NCBI RefSeq assembly: GCF_016808095.1
Contig: NC_068971.1
Coordinates: forward strand, 992,001-1,056,000
Direction of reading: 5' to 3'
Source of the DNA: Vigna angularis
Taxonomy: Eukaryota; Streptophyta; Magnoliopsida; Fabales; Fabaceae
Length of the DNA stretch: 64,000 bases
Part shown: positions 24,601 to 37,100 of the stretch, in pieces
How the letters are laid out: the number at the start of each line of letters is the position of its first letter
Position numbering within the stretch: the first letter of the stretch is position 1
Made by a program: the position numbers and the translations under genes
Notes under the pieces: generated by a model
The model's input: the letters and a program-made list of their open reading frames with translations, nothing else
Told to the model about the DNA's origin: nothing
Databases searched by the model: none

Positions 24601-25157
24601 GACGTCCAAAGCTGTTAAAGGGGTTATTTCATGTCAAAAGTGAACTTCTAAGTGGATGGATAAATTATAGTCAAGTTCTCATAAGAAACAGAATTATCTC
24701 CATGTTACGAGTTTCATCATCTCCTCTGTAATTAGATTAAGACTACAGAGAATAAATATCTAAAATTTGGGAACACATTTGTGAACAATAATTTGGGGCA
24801 TTTCTCTACAATATTTCTCTTTCTTTTCAAGCCCATAAATTTCATAAGTAAAACCTAAACTTAGAGAGGGAAATAAGCATGAAGTAGGTGAGAAACGAAG
24901 TGGGTACCTCCAAAATGGGCAGTGTGAAATCGACAAGCAAGAGGGTGATTGAGAGAAGGGTCGAATTGGGTTTTGCAGTTCTTGCAAGTTCTGAGGTTGA
25001 TGCTGCTTTTTTGGTTCAAACTTGAGCAACACCGAATAGATGGGTACGTGAGTATGTTTGCGTTGTTGTGCTTTGATGAAGTCATGCATTGAAATTGCAG
25101 AGTAAAAGGTGTTTTGTTTCCCTGGAGAAGAGGGTGTTGTGAAAAGGAAAGAGCCAT
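21609..25157 (-). CDS. Small CHORD-like Cys/His protein, probably plastid-targeted
   Basis: Two exons, 24908-25157 and 21609-21763, joined in phase 1 (donor GGAG|GTACCC, acceptor ACCACAG|GAG); 134 aa. The joined protein has a Ser/Thr-rich N-terminus of about 55 residues that looks like a plastid transit peptide. A metal-binding pattern follows: C58, C61, C75, H78, C113, C114, C124, H129 (TCKNC, CRFH, WHCC, PGC...H). This resembles half of a CHORD zinc domain, with a 30-residue insert KRKFESVYEGGTMNTPDSGK. CHORD domains bind zinc and mediate HSP90/SGT1-type contacts in RAR1, but this protein has only one such unit, so that role is not implied. The 3.1-kb intron holds a long inverted repeat. 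The gene is divergent from ClpP3. Confidence 0.82.
22115..23445. repeat. Large imperfect inverted repeat (fold-back element) in an intron
   Basis: The left arm (about 22115-22690) and right arm (about 22870-23445) are reverse complements with interruptions, around a loop of about 180 bp. Matching landmarks include AAAATCTATCCTAACAAAG (minus on the left, plus on the right), TTGATACAT.AGAACCATTCTCTA, ATTTGAAGGGC and GGTGTCCACAC. The outer ends carry the dispersed palindromic motif also seen at about 56705-56825. It lies wholly inside the intron of the CHORD-like gene. It is probably a fold-back transposon or an inverted duplication of one. Confidence 0.8.
22212..22370. repeat. Two-copy 80-bp tandem duplication in the left arm
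   Basis: TAACAGATGGTATGATAGAC and the following sequence through AAAACGTGGAG occur at 22212 and again at 22292, almost identical. The right arm of the inverted repeat has only one counterpart, so this duplication arose after the inversion. Confidence 0.92.
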
Positions 25158-25462
25158 GAACCAATCACAAAACACAGATAAGAAGGTTTCGATTCTCTGA
25201 ACACTGTCTACAACATTTTCGTTTGTATTACCCTGGTCAAAGGTAGAGGGTAATTAAGGATTTTAGAAAAGTTTGGGGTGTAGGAAGAAAATTTTGAGCT
25301 GCGGGAAGAAAGCCCCGAAAAATAAAAAATCTGGAAATGGTTGGGCTGGAAGAGGAAGAATGAAGCCCAAATCTAGGTCCAAATCACCATGTACCAAAAA
25401 CAAAATAAAAAGAAGGGGGGGAGTGAGTGAAGAGAAGAGAAAGAAAATAGGAGAAGAAGAAG
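25158..25462. promoter_or_regulatory. Divergent promoter between the CHORD-like gene and ClpP3
   Basis: Only 305 bp separate the two start codons, on opposite strands, and both proteins are predicted plastid-targeted. No TATA box is evident. A transposon-end relic occupies 25272-25316. An ATG at 25360 opens a frame that overlaps the ClpP3 start out of frame, and another at 25389 opens 13 codons; they matter only if transcription starts upstream of them. Confidence 0.7.
25272..25316. mobile_element. Relic of a TIR end (same family as 56022-57838)
   Basis: TTTGGGGTGTAGGAAGAAAA, then GCGGGAAGAAAGCCCC, matches the right end of the element at 57793-57838 (TTTGGGGTTGTAGGAAGAAA, then GTGCAGGAAGAAGCCCCC) over about 45 bp. 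No second end is nearby, so it is a solo or eroded end. Confidence 0.7.
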
Positions 25463-27884
25463 ATGGAGTTGAGTTTATCTTCAACATCGTGTATACCCTT
25501 ACGCTCCAAGCTGAAGCATAAGCATGCCCTTTTCGACTCGCAATTTCCGACTTCCACAGCTTCAACCAAAACAAGAAAAACCAAACCTTTGTTTATCGTT
25601 AACGCCTCCAGACCAACCTTGTCCTCCAATTGGCTCGTTTCTCCACAGGATTTTTCTGCATCCACCGCTTCCCCATGGCTTCCCAGAGTCGAAGAGCTCG
25701 ATACCACCAACATGCTTCTCCGTCAAAGAATTATCTTTTTGGGTTCTCAGGTTCTCTCTCGTATAAATATATTGGGGGTGGATTTTGTTGTTTCCTTATT
25801 TTGTGGATACCCTTTGTCTCTCTGATTATGTTTTTAGGGGGAATTTGCGAACTTGCTCATGTGGGTTCATTCTAAAGGACGCTCACAATAAATAAGAATG
25901 AAGAAACTTTATAGAGAGAGAGAGTGGAAACGGGAAAATTGATATGATAGTGTGTGAAATTGGTGAAGAGATGTTGTTTGGTGCTCTGTTAATTTTGGAG
26001 AAAATTTTGACGTGTTAATGTCAGTTATCCTGAACTGGGGTGCCCCAATATAACAAAATAAAAATAAAAAACACAGAAGGGAATGCAACTGAAGAGAGTG
26101 AGACAGTATTTGATGGGGTGTTTTTGAATTGTTTTGCTTGATCAGGTGGATGATATGACTGCAGATTTTATCATTAGTCAGCTTTTGCTTTTGGACGCTG
26201 AAGACTCAAAGAAAGACATTAAGTTATTTATAAATTCACCTGGTGGTTCTGTTACTGCTGGTATGTGTGCTTTTACGTGTTTATTTTTATTCACCAGAGA
26301 CTAACGAATGCACTTGACTCGTAAGCCCAATTTTGTGATTAGATGTTATCATGTTTTAATGACTCAGTTTACTGTTTTGCTCTTTGTTTATCGTTCAATG
26401 CAGGAATGGGAATTTATGATGCCATGAAGTTGTGCAAGGCAGATGTGTCAACTGTTTGCCTTGGGCTTGCTGCGTCCATGGGTGCATTTATCCTTGCTTC
26501 TGGTACAAAAGGGAAGAGGTATTGTATGCCGAATTCAAGAGTTATGATTCATCAACCACTTGGAACTGCTGGTGGAAAAGTAAGATTTGCCTTCTTGTAT
26601 CTTTTGGCTTTGTTGATTGTCAAAACGAATTAGGTCTGAAGTTTTTCATTATTATTTTCATTTTCCTTAAAATGATCAGGTTAAAAATAAAGCTAATTTA
26701 GATTTCAAGCATGTTAGAGAAGTGTAGGATGTAGGAGGAATACAATTCCCTTCACTGCAATTATCTATGTTAACTCATTTCCAAGTTGAGATGTGTAAAG
26801 AAAACCTGTGTTTTAAAAATAATACAGTCCAGAAAATGTTACTTAAATATAACTATGAAACTTATTAGCTGACAATATTTGATTTGTGTTTATGCTGATA
26901 ACAAACGTTTTTCTCGTATACTCTATCAAGAAATGATACAAGTGGTTTATTACAAATAAATTTCAATCACCAAACATGCTAATGATAAGCTATTTGTCAT
27001 TCTGAACTAACAACTGGTTTCTGTTTTTCTGATGCGGGTCATGAATTGTTTCATGTTTTTGTTATGTGCCAAACTATCAATCAAATTATAAACTAGCTGC
27101 ATACCATTAATTTCAGTAAGTCGTGAGTTCAGCATTGTCTATCTTTTTACATATCTCAACATAGCTTTTAAGTTATAATGGGAGTCTTGGCACCTTGTTT
27201 AGCAAGCTGTTTCTTTTAGGTGGCACATTAGATGTGCAAGCATGAGGTGGCTGTGTGGTGGATTGAATCTCTGATTTCAGTGTCTCGTCTGGTGTTAATG
27301 TTTTGGGTGTCTGTTAGGAATTCATAATTTCTAGTGTGATTATTATGCACATACAATATGCATATTAAGTTCTTCTCTTAATGGCTTTGAGCAAAAACTT
27401 TACTCATATATAATAAAATTTAATTGTAGGCTACTGATATGAGCATTCGTATAAGAGAAATGGCATATCACAAGATTAAGATCAACAAGATACTATCAAG
27501 AATTACGGGGAAGTCTGAAGAGCAGGTTAGATATTAGATGCATCCCCTTTTATCTAAATATGTCACATTACTATTTACCCTTCAATTTGTATAATTCAGA
27601 TTGATCTGGACACCGATCGCGACAATTTTATGAATCCATGGGAAGCTAAGGAGTATGGTTTAGTTGATGGCGTTATTGACGATGGAAAACCAGGATTGAT
27701 TGCACCAGTTGTAGATGCAACACCACCGCCAAAAACCCGTGTGTGGGATCTATGGAAAGTTGAAGGAAGCCGGAAAGCGAAGAAAAATCTGCCGTCAGAG
27801 CACAAGCTTTTGAAGAAAGCTTCTAAAGGAAGTGATGGTGATAAAGGCAGTGGAAAAGAAGGAGAAGCACCCATTGCAGTATGA
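25463..27884 (+). CDS. CLPP3: Plastid Clp protease subunit ClpP3
   Basis: Five exons: 25463-25750, 26146-26260, 26404-26579, 27430-27525, 27600-27884; 319 aa. A proteolytic subunit of the plastid Clp complex, a serine protease barrel that degrades stromal proteins with ClpC/D chaperones. The N-terminus is a Ser/Thr-rich transit peptide. The mature core shows the catalytic triad Ser159 (GLAASMGAF), His184 (VMIHQPLG) and Asp233 (DTDRDNF), spaced exactly as in E. coli ClpP from His to Asp. The C-terminal extension with [15 protein letters not shown] is the feature that points to ClpP3 rather than ClpP4-6; it is followed by a Lys/Gly-rich tail. All three residues are present, so an active subunit is expected. 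It shares a short divergent promoter with the CHORD-like gene. Confidence 0.95.
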
Positions 27885-29200
27885 GTTAGGGAAGATCTGT
27901 TTATTTTAATTTGTTAATCACAAAAAAGGGGTTTTCTCACTTAGACATAGAGGGTCATATTCTACGTAATATTCTACGTAATATTCATACTGTATATTAG
28001 TTATCATAAATTTCTTTAAATGTTTAGACTATTTTGATGCCTTGATGAATATAATGTTTTCTCCTCATGGAATAGCCCACGAGACACAAAATGAGCCTAT
28101 ATGAGGGTTGGTTTTCGGGTTCAATTGGACTGCTTTTGCATGAAACTTCTGAAACAGTTTCTTCTTGCCTATTTTTCAAAACGTACTAAATCAATTCTGG
28201 AAATATATTTTCGAAATAGAAGTGGTAAGTGTGTGCCGGAAGAAACTGACAACTTCACACACTGCTAGGAAAGTAATCTGTTTAGTTTATAGCAATCAGT
28301 TTCCAGCGCTGGATTGTTTACATTGCATTGCGTAACTGCAAAAAACTTAACTTTTTTGTGCACTTCCGAAGACATGTGGATATATCGGAAGCTGACATTT
28401 TTATAAGCAATAATTAGTGTATAAAAAAGTTAATTTAAGGATATCTGAACATCCAGATGCAGATAATATGGAGTCATTGGGCGCGAAATCGTCTATGATA
28501 GAGACTTGATGAAGTTTTACACTGGTTACGTATTGCTAAAAACCTTAATTTTTTTTTATCAAAATTTGAGACCCTGGCATAATGACTGAAGCCTGACACT
28601 ATACAGTTTTGTAATAACGGAAATCTAAAGGAAAATGGTAGATTGAACATGATTTTCTTACAAGTTAGCGACAAAATGAGTAAATTGCACAGAAAAATGT
28701 ATCGATGGGTTCCTATTTTACAAGCGTTATAACATTGTACTCATGTAATACTGTGAAAGTTTTAATGTCATCAACCCAAATGATATGTGATCCAATATCA
28801 ATACATCTGATCATACAAACCCCCACCGTTTCCCTTAGATGTGGCATACAATGCAAAATAATTGGTTTTAGAATTTCTTATTATCATAGAAAGTTTTGAT
28901 AAATGGTCTTGCATACACAATCATCCACAAGTCCACTGTTCGGCAACGGGAATACATTCATTTTTCCAGGAAGATCGTAAGTAAAGTGCTCTGTTATGAA
29001 ACATACAAACAGATTTCTTGAGGAAAATAGATAATACAGATTCCTGAAGGGTTAGCTATGGTTCGTAACGTAGTGTATATTCACTGCAGAAATTAAATAA
29101 TACATATGTCTCGGTTGCTGTAAAAGGACGTAAAATATCTATACATCAACAAAAATGGAGATCAAACACAACTAAGTTGTAAACTCAAAACATTTGATGC
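27885..29200. other. Convergent intergenic region between ClpP3 and PheRS
   Basis: 3' flanks of two genes that point at each other. Short frames only; nothing recognised. Confidence 0.55.
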
Positions 29201-32200
29201 TCATCTTAAGACAACATTCAATTTGTCCTGCACTTGTTCTCTTACTTTCCACTGCATTGACAAGGGGGAAACAAGTGTTGGTAGCTTTCAAAATCAAATA
29301 TCAAACCACGATCATGTTGCACCAGTATTTTAATACCTGCAGGTCGTTAATTTCCTCGTCAGTAAGAGAACGTTCCATAGACCTGTATGCAATCCTATAG
29401 CAGTGGCTGGTCATTCCTTTCTTGTTGGTAAAATTGTCTATTAATTGCACCTGTAATTTGAGAAGTGAAACAGAAACAGAAAAAAGGACCAAACTTAGTA
29501 CAGACTCGTAGGGGAAAAGTATATTATAGCCATGTTAAGAAAGCTAAATGATCAATCTAAGAAAAAGAGGAGAAAAGAATGAATACGAGGTAAACAGTTG
29601 AAAAGCCAAGTAAGGAAAAAAAACAAAAGCCCACTTTTTGCTCAAGATTTTCTTACTGGTAATAATATTACAGAGAACCTCAAACAACAATGGCCAGCCG
29701 CAAATATTGACATGTGTCCACGTGAAAGACAATGGAATGTGTATGGTGGTTCCATCAGATCCATCTGAGGACTCACTGAAGGATTATTGTATGAAGCAAA
29801 AAGACTATACACAGGTGGATATGTTGTGCTATTACAGATTGGCAAAGTTTACTTTATATAAATGTGTTAAGCAGCCAGATGCCAGCCCAAAAGTAGAATA
29901 TTGAGCTATGACCTTAAAAATGGATCTAGTTTGTGGTAATCAAGCAGCAATGCATATTGTCTCTAATGCTATTTTTCGTGAAGACCAAACATAATGAACT
30001 TTTCCATCACAAACCATCTGGATGCATTGCAATTGGCACTGTTGAATCAACAAACTCATGGACATATTCACTGAGTCTTTTAGAATATGTTTGGGAGGGA
30101 GATTTACTAGTTTAGCAGGGCAGCGGAAGGGAGGAATATTTTATTTTCAAACTAAGAGAATTCTATAGTATTTATAAAATATAATCACATGAAGTTTCTG
30201 CCTATCTATCATTTTCTTCCCTTCAGTTTACAAAATTAGCAGATTAAAAATATTTACTAGAAACGAAAAATCCATCCTCCCTCCCCTTACCTCCAAAATC
30301 CAGCTCCCAAACATACCCCTCGATATTCTCAGATTCACTATATAGCAAGCTTGTTACATAGAACATCTATGATGTTCCAATCTGAGGAGGAGTTTTAATA
30401 TTCTACATGGTAATGCAGATTAACTTCAGCTTCAATAATCACTATACAGTAGTATAATCCTCTTAATAAAACTATACAGAAGTATAATGAATGTCTAAAT
30501 CACTTTGGTTATTCCACTTGTAAGATTTCGTGTTAAAACCAACTGTCATTAAGTAAAGTAGGTCGACAGATATGTAAGTAAATCACAATCTTCCTACAAT
30601 TTACACTATTTTAAGTAGAATGGTATCCAACTGTACAACAATGCCTACTAGCCAAAAGTTCTGGTATCCGTTGTTTTATCAAGCACCACAGTGAAATATA
30701 AGTTTGCTGCTTAATTTAATGATTCAGCAAAATTTTATACATTCCATTATGAAAACTAGTCCAAGATCTATTTCTCTGCTCATAATGTAATTGGGACTAG
30801 GAGTAGGAACTAATATCCAACATACCCAAGCCTATTCAAAACGTGGTCTTAAAATAATGAACGCCAACTACCTGAGCAGAAAGGAACGTGCCTCTATATT
30901 CAGTTGCTTCCTTTAAGACAGAAGGAATCTATTTTACAGATCACATGGATCAAGCATATAGACTTAGATTAATAGTAAACATAAGGAATAATAAAGTGAA
31001 GAAAAAAAAAAGTTCGTAATTTATATTCAAAATGCAAAAAGGGGCTAAGCTCTCAGACAAGAACAAGAGCTATACCCCTCAAAAAGGAATAATCCTCTCT
31101 GCCTATCCTTGAGGATTCTAACTGAAAGAGACGTAATAATACTCGCCACTCCTTCACTCTCTCCCTATAATCATTCCTAACTGCCACATCAGCAGCTCCT
31201 TGATTATCTTCCTTCTTCTTTCTTTTTTTTACTCTCATAAACTCCTCATACCAAGCGTCGGCCTTGCTTAAGGCCTACTAATGCATCTCCATCTGATCCA
31301 GTAGTATAGCCGCTGCCGCTATGTAGTCTATCATCAAATTAAGATACATGTTATGGCCTTTGTCAGTCAAGATGTTGATTGCACAGGCCATTTCTAGTGT
31401 TTTGGTTTGGCAACTTATTCCCTAAAGCGGAACTCGGCTTTTCCATTTCATATTAATTTCGGCCAATAAAATATTGTGGCAAGTGAAGTTTTAAGCTTCT
31501 GGTTGAATGATTTTAGTAGATTTATAATATGGGTATGGTAATTTGATGATTTGTCGCAAAGCCAAAAATGCAGCGTCCAAAAATATTGTCAACACTGGTC
31601 AACGACACTAGATCAGCTAATTGCATACGCACTTTGTTGCCATTGAACATAAAGAAAACCGCTAATTACAAATGCAAACAAATGTTTTAATGTCGCAAAG
31701 AAGTTCTGCCAAATTATTCAAAGATGTACCTCCTCTACGAGATCCCCTGCTATCCCTCTGACCACTTCACACAGATTGTTTTCGGTAAATGATTCACTGA
31801 TCCAGAAACTCATGTCCTTGTAACAAGGAGGATACTTCAAAGATAAACATAAAAGAATTAGAATGTTCTCACAAGATTTTAGCAACGTATCCATTGAAAA
31901 AAAATATAAATTCTTCAACACTAAAGATAAAAATCAAGACAGTCAGAAATGCTGAGAACAAAAATGACAGGATATTGAAAGATTACTTAGTTAAATGCCT
32001 TCTTGGCAGAGTTTTACATAGAAGATGGGTATCATTTCACGACAATAAATTTGTTAGTATAAAATAACTAACTATCCAAATTTAATCATTACAAAGCTTT
32101 TAACATAGTAAAGCAGCAGAGCCATGAAAAATGTAGATCTACAGCTAACTGTAGGCCATCTTAACTTTCAATTACATGAGTATTTCTCATCTAGCTTTCA

Positions 32201-34088
32201 AGTTTTAATTTCAGGACGTATTAAGGACTAAGAATAAGATATATTCCTAGACGTTAATATACTCAGAAAAAAGTTATTACAAATGAGCCAAGTATAGGCA
32301 GGCATTTAGGCATGTAGCTGTTACCTTTGAAAATGGCTTAAATTTGACTCCCAATTGACCCTTGCAAAACTGTATGTAAAAAAATGAAAAAGCAAACAAT
32401 ACATTAGAGACGAGATTACAAAAGGAACTAAACAAATAACATTGTGAATCTCAAGATGACTACATCATAAATTTGTGTGGTCACAGCACATGGTAACCAG
32501 GAAAAAGAATAGACAACATTGAAGGATGCCTGCTGAACATATCCGTGAAATACCTGAGAGGTAAACCGTTCATCATTTGACCAAAAGAGACGAATATCAG
32601 GTATGTCAAACAGAACCATAGCCAATCTTTCCAACCCTAAACCGAAAGCCCAAGCAACATTATTAGGTTTCCCATTTCTTTTCAGAATCTCTTGTTCTGT
32701 CACTCCACAACCCAAAACTTCCAACCAGTTTTCCTGGAATAGAAGATATATTAAACTAGAATAAGAATTGAGTGAAAACAAGAAAGGGAAGAAGAGAATT
32801 AAGTACAAAATGCGTAGGAATAGATAACTTATAGTGCATACAGGTGTGACAAACACCCGTGTGCTTTTGAAAGCATAACTTCTATTGGCATCATGATTAG
32901 TAATATAAACACGGTATTTGAAGAGACAAAAATGCATAGCATACCTTGAAATATATTTCAAGTTCAAACGATGGATTAGTAAATGGGAAATAAGTATCCA
33001 CCCAGCGCATTTCCACAGCACCTGAAACAGGGAAAAGGAAAAAGTATTAATAAGCAGTTATACTCCGCTTCAAAAGAATATCATAACTAGGCACCTCGTG
33101 TACATAATTTCTTGTAAAAACAAATTAAGCACTTTAGCATCAAAATGAGAAAATCATCATAAAATCATCACAAAATGAGAAAGTCATAAAGCAAATTTCT
33201 ACACTAAATAATATTTTAAAGAGTGTTTTTATATTTTAGTGAATAATAGAGCATGCATGCATTGATGTATGCAATAAAGATGAAGTATCTACAAGATTTA
33301 AATAGTTTACTTTCTTTGCTTTAACTCATTCATCTTACAAAGCCTCGTTAACAGCAAAATACAGCAACTAATACTGAAGTATGTCTACCGGCCATTTCAA
33401 AATACCAAATAAATGACTTGCTAGACCCTCAAGGCATTTCTTTAAGTCTGTTGCTGCAAATAATGTGGCATCCATTCCTGATGCCTCCCAATCTTCTGGT
33501 GAAAAAACCCGAAAACCTTCCATCTGCATGACAAAAAGGAGTAAATTATATTCAGTTCATTTTTATTAGATTAAACCAGTTACTGCACATAGAGACATAC
33601 TTGATGGAACACAGGATAATGAGTTGAATCAATTGAATCCCTACGATAAACATCTCCTGTAACAAGAAAATGAGTGTGACCACTTCTCAATAATTCTGCC
33701 TGATGAGCACTTGTGTGGCATCTTAAAACAGTCTGAGGGTCTACATAGTAAGTGTCATTATAGCTCCTACTTACGTGGTCTTCAGGAACCAAGACATCAT
33801 CAAAATTCTGCAACAAGAAAAAGATCGTAAGTAGCTTAGACCTCATCAAAATTCTGCAATAAGAAGATTGTAACAAAGAAATCCAACCACAGAGTTCAAA
33901 ACACCGTGTCAACCATAACAAGCAATAATATAATCAATAAAAAACAATGGTTAGAAGTACCATTTTAGCAGTGCTGAGGAGGCACATTTACTTGTGCTGA
34001 AAATGTAATATTGACAAGACATTAGCAGTATTTTTAGCTAAGGTTTCAATGATTAATTTTATTAGTTGAAATGGATATGATTGTGAAA

Positions 34089-34130
<42 letters not shown>

Positions 34131-35964
34131 TTTCACAATCATATATATATATATATATATAGATATATATATATATAGGTTTCACAATCATATATATATA
34201 TGGTAGATGCATCACAAACAAAGTAAAATTATACTCAAAAGCTACCATTAATATTTCTTTCAGATATGCAGTCATCTACAAACAATGTTACCATAGTCAC
34301 CTTTTTTAGTAGCATTTTAACCCCCCCTTTTCCCTTAATTTTATACAACCTTCCAAAAGGAAAGGATTAAAGAATTTGCAGATACCAGTTAAATAGAATC
34401 ATAAAAAACAACTGAAAAATGAAGTCATTGATCAAAGGCAAAACCATGTACAAGAAAATACAGAAAAATTCTATAATTCCATCAAAAAGAAGTGTCATGA
34501 AAGGGACGGAAGAGTCATTTGATCAAAGGCACCCAAGCATGTTACAAGCCACACAAACACAAACAACAGCTGCCAAATGTTTTAAACAAGCATTGCAAAA
34601 AAAGGAAAAAAAATATAAGGTAAATGACTCGATCATATGTGAATAGACCATCCACTAATGCCAATGTAAAAGCATTGTTTCTTTTACTGGTCAGCTTTGT
34701 AAGTTCTAAGTTCAAATCACAGAAATAATATATAATATGAATTATAAACAAACGTAATTCATAAAATAAATCCAAAACTAAAAGTATCAATTACTTTCAA
34801 AGTACTTTTGTCTCCTTTTTTTAAGAGGCCATTTCGAGGATTTAAACTCAAGTATACTGATCTTAAAAACTGAGATTTTGTAATCTGATAATCTACGAAT
34901 AATTTTTACCTACAGAAGAAAATCAACTTGCGAATACTCAAATAACATCAGGTAACAAACAGAGAACTTCAATGGCATGAAATACTCAAAATAAAAATCA
35001 GCATATATCTAGAAGGAACTAAATGCAGAAGTAGCAAATGTGTGTTAACAATCCTGAAACAAAGTAACAGCTAATAATATCAATGCATCAAATAGAAGAA
35101 ATGGACAATTAACTCCTTAATTTAATTTTCATACCTCTTTCACTGAAACAATAGGGCAAAGATCATCAAATTTTTCAAACTTATTTGAATAATTTGTGTC
35201 AAAATACTCATATATTGCATTCTTCAATATCCCTAGAGGGTGTTCATCCCTCCTGTGAAGCTGCACTCCAAGTTTTGAAAATATATTGTCTGGCACATTA
35301 TTTGTAGGATCATCCCTCACCACATCTAGAAGACCACAAATCAGAAATTACGAGATTTTAATACTGTAAAAACGAAATAACAATTTTCAACTAAAGCAGC
35401 TGCACAAATGTAAAGGCATGTAGATAGCAAAAATGTAAAGAAATAAACCAAGTTATACACAGCCCAAAATATGCCAGTCACTTAAACGGCAGCAGTTATA
35501 TCAAATTATGAAAATTAAATAAAATGACTTCAATGTCATTGACCAGCAGAAAGTGTGCAAATAGGAAAACAGTCAAGGACATTCTCCTTAAAAATTACCA
35601 CACAATTAGTGATTCAAAACAATGAAAAAATGGGAATATTAGGGCGTAAATCATGTTTGAAGGTTTTCTGTGGATCATACTATGTGATTACAGCTCAAAT
35701 AAGCATTATGAGACAATAAACATTCAATATAAAAGGAAACCAAAAGGAAATACCCAAAGTACCTTCTCTGCTTATCTTGACTCCACCAACATCCAACACT
35801 GACAACACTGGCTGCCTCCATTTCTTCTGTGAAAGATTGCGAGTGGAAACGGAAGCAGCTGAAGATGAGAAAGGTAAACACGATCTAAAGCTTCTTAGGC
35901 CATTACTCTGGCAAAAGAAAGAGGCCCTAGCAAATAGTGTGGCATGAACAGAAGAGATCACCAT
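29201..35964 (-). CDS. Phenylalanine--tRNA ligase, organellar (chloroplast/mitochondrial)
   Basis: Ten coding exons, all in frame: 35763-35964, 35135-35325, 33601-33807, 33406-33523, 32945-33021, 32554-32733, 32325-32369, 31730-31834, 29337-29450, 29201-29251; 429 aa. A monomeric class II synthetase charging organellar tRNA-Phe. The first 65 or so residues are a Ser/Arg-rich targeting peptide. The catalytic domain has [13 protein letters not shown], motif 2 in [19 protein letters not shown], and motif 3 in [18 protein letters not shown]. The last 95 residues ([11 protein letters not shown] onward) form the ferredoxin-fold anticodon-binding domain ending LNVVLR. The ATG at 35964 is the first in frame; the codons upstream lack ATG. 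The leader is probably spliced. Introns reach 2.3 kb; the one at 33808-35134 contains a TA hairpin. Confidence 0.95.
31053..31300 (-). other. Unexplained reading frame in PheRS intron 8
   Basis: A minus-strand Lys/Arg/Glu-rich frame ([10 protein letters not shown], then [10 protein letters not shown]) lies in the 2.3-kb intron at 29451-31729. Its composition is more coding-like than that of the rest of the intron. It could be a fragment of a retroelement gag or of another gene; I see no splice sites joining it to PheRS. Confidence 0.25.
34078..34190. repeat. TA-rich hairpin repeat in a PheRS intron
   Basis: TGATTGTGAAACC at 34078-34090, then (TA)19, then the exact complement GGTTTCACAATCA at 34129-34141, then more (TA)n and a second GGTTTCACAATCA at 34178-34190. 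The first pair can form a perfect stem. Confidence 0.9.
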
Positions 35965-36981
35965 TGCCACGCACTTTAGAATCTTAACCAGCGATATTTG
36001 AAGCACTTAAACAGTAGACAGAAACAGATTTTATGAGGAAGCTCCTATCTTGATAAGCTCTTATCCTCCAGAATCCGGTGCCTAACTGGAGGGAGACTAA
36101 TTAGAGAAAACTCAGTTTAGCCAAAAATAAATCAAGTAAGGTGGACAATATAGTCACTTGGCTACACCACAATTTAAGAGAAAAAAGTCCACAACTCAAA
36201 CTCTTTTCTATTGAAAACTGATCAATGTTGTTTCCTGAAAAGAGATTAGCAACAAATAGAGTCCATAGACCAACAACCCCACCATCAACATGTATGTTTT
36301 CCGAATAAATAGAATGAAAAGAAATCACACCCCGATAACACAGTATAGCACAAAGCACAACAATTAATTTTAATCCCATAAACTCAAATGGTGTTCATCT
36401 TTATAATTGTAATTGGTCCAGAAACATCTTCAAAACGTATAGATAAGCATCAATTTTATCACACACACAATGCACTGTAGACAAACTAAAATTGCTTAGA
36501 AATTAGAATTGACACTAACTGAAACACTTACAAAAAACAAAAGCAATTATCAATGTCTTAAGGAAAGAAAAAAAAATGTTAATAATGATTCAATTTTATT
36601 TGCGTTTTTCGCCAAGGGCCTGAATCAATTTCAGGAAACTTCTGTTAGAAATTCAAGTTAAAATCCTTCTACTTTTCATTCTGTAATAATAATTTCAAGG
36701 TAACCTTTCAAACATCATCAAGGAAAGGTTCTCTCCTTTTGCTAAACATCTATGATACATGAACGGCTTTAGTCCTCCATCCAACTTCCTTTTATTAGCC
36801 ATAAAACAAACAAACAAGCAAGAAAAATCTATATTTCAGAACAATTTAAAAAATTGCAATAAACCGCATTACTCCTTTTCGGATAAGGATAAATATTGAC
36901 AGCACCAACCCGTTTCTTACACATTAAAATACAACGAGCACACAAAGGTATAAATACCGAATCAAAGAGTTTAAACCTCAC

Positions 36982-37100
36982 CAGCAATGAATTGAGTTTT
37001 GCAGGTTCGAGAACGACGAAAAGAGGATATGTCGGAGCGGACTGCGGCTGCTCCTGTTTGTTCAATTGATTGAGAGTCAGGGTTCCACTGAACATCTATT
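36982..37100 (-). other. Candidate untranslated first exon of PheRS
   Basis: A less AT-rich segment on the minus strand ends at a strong donor TTGCTG|GTGAGG. It opens with an ATG at 37095 and 37 more codons up to the donor. If it is spliced to an acceptor near 36010-36075, it would form the PheRS leader and contain a uORF. The acceptor cannot be decided by eye. Confidence 0.4.
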
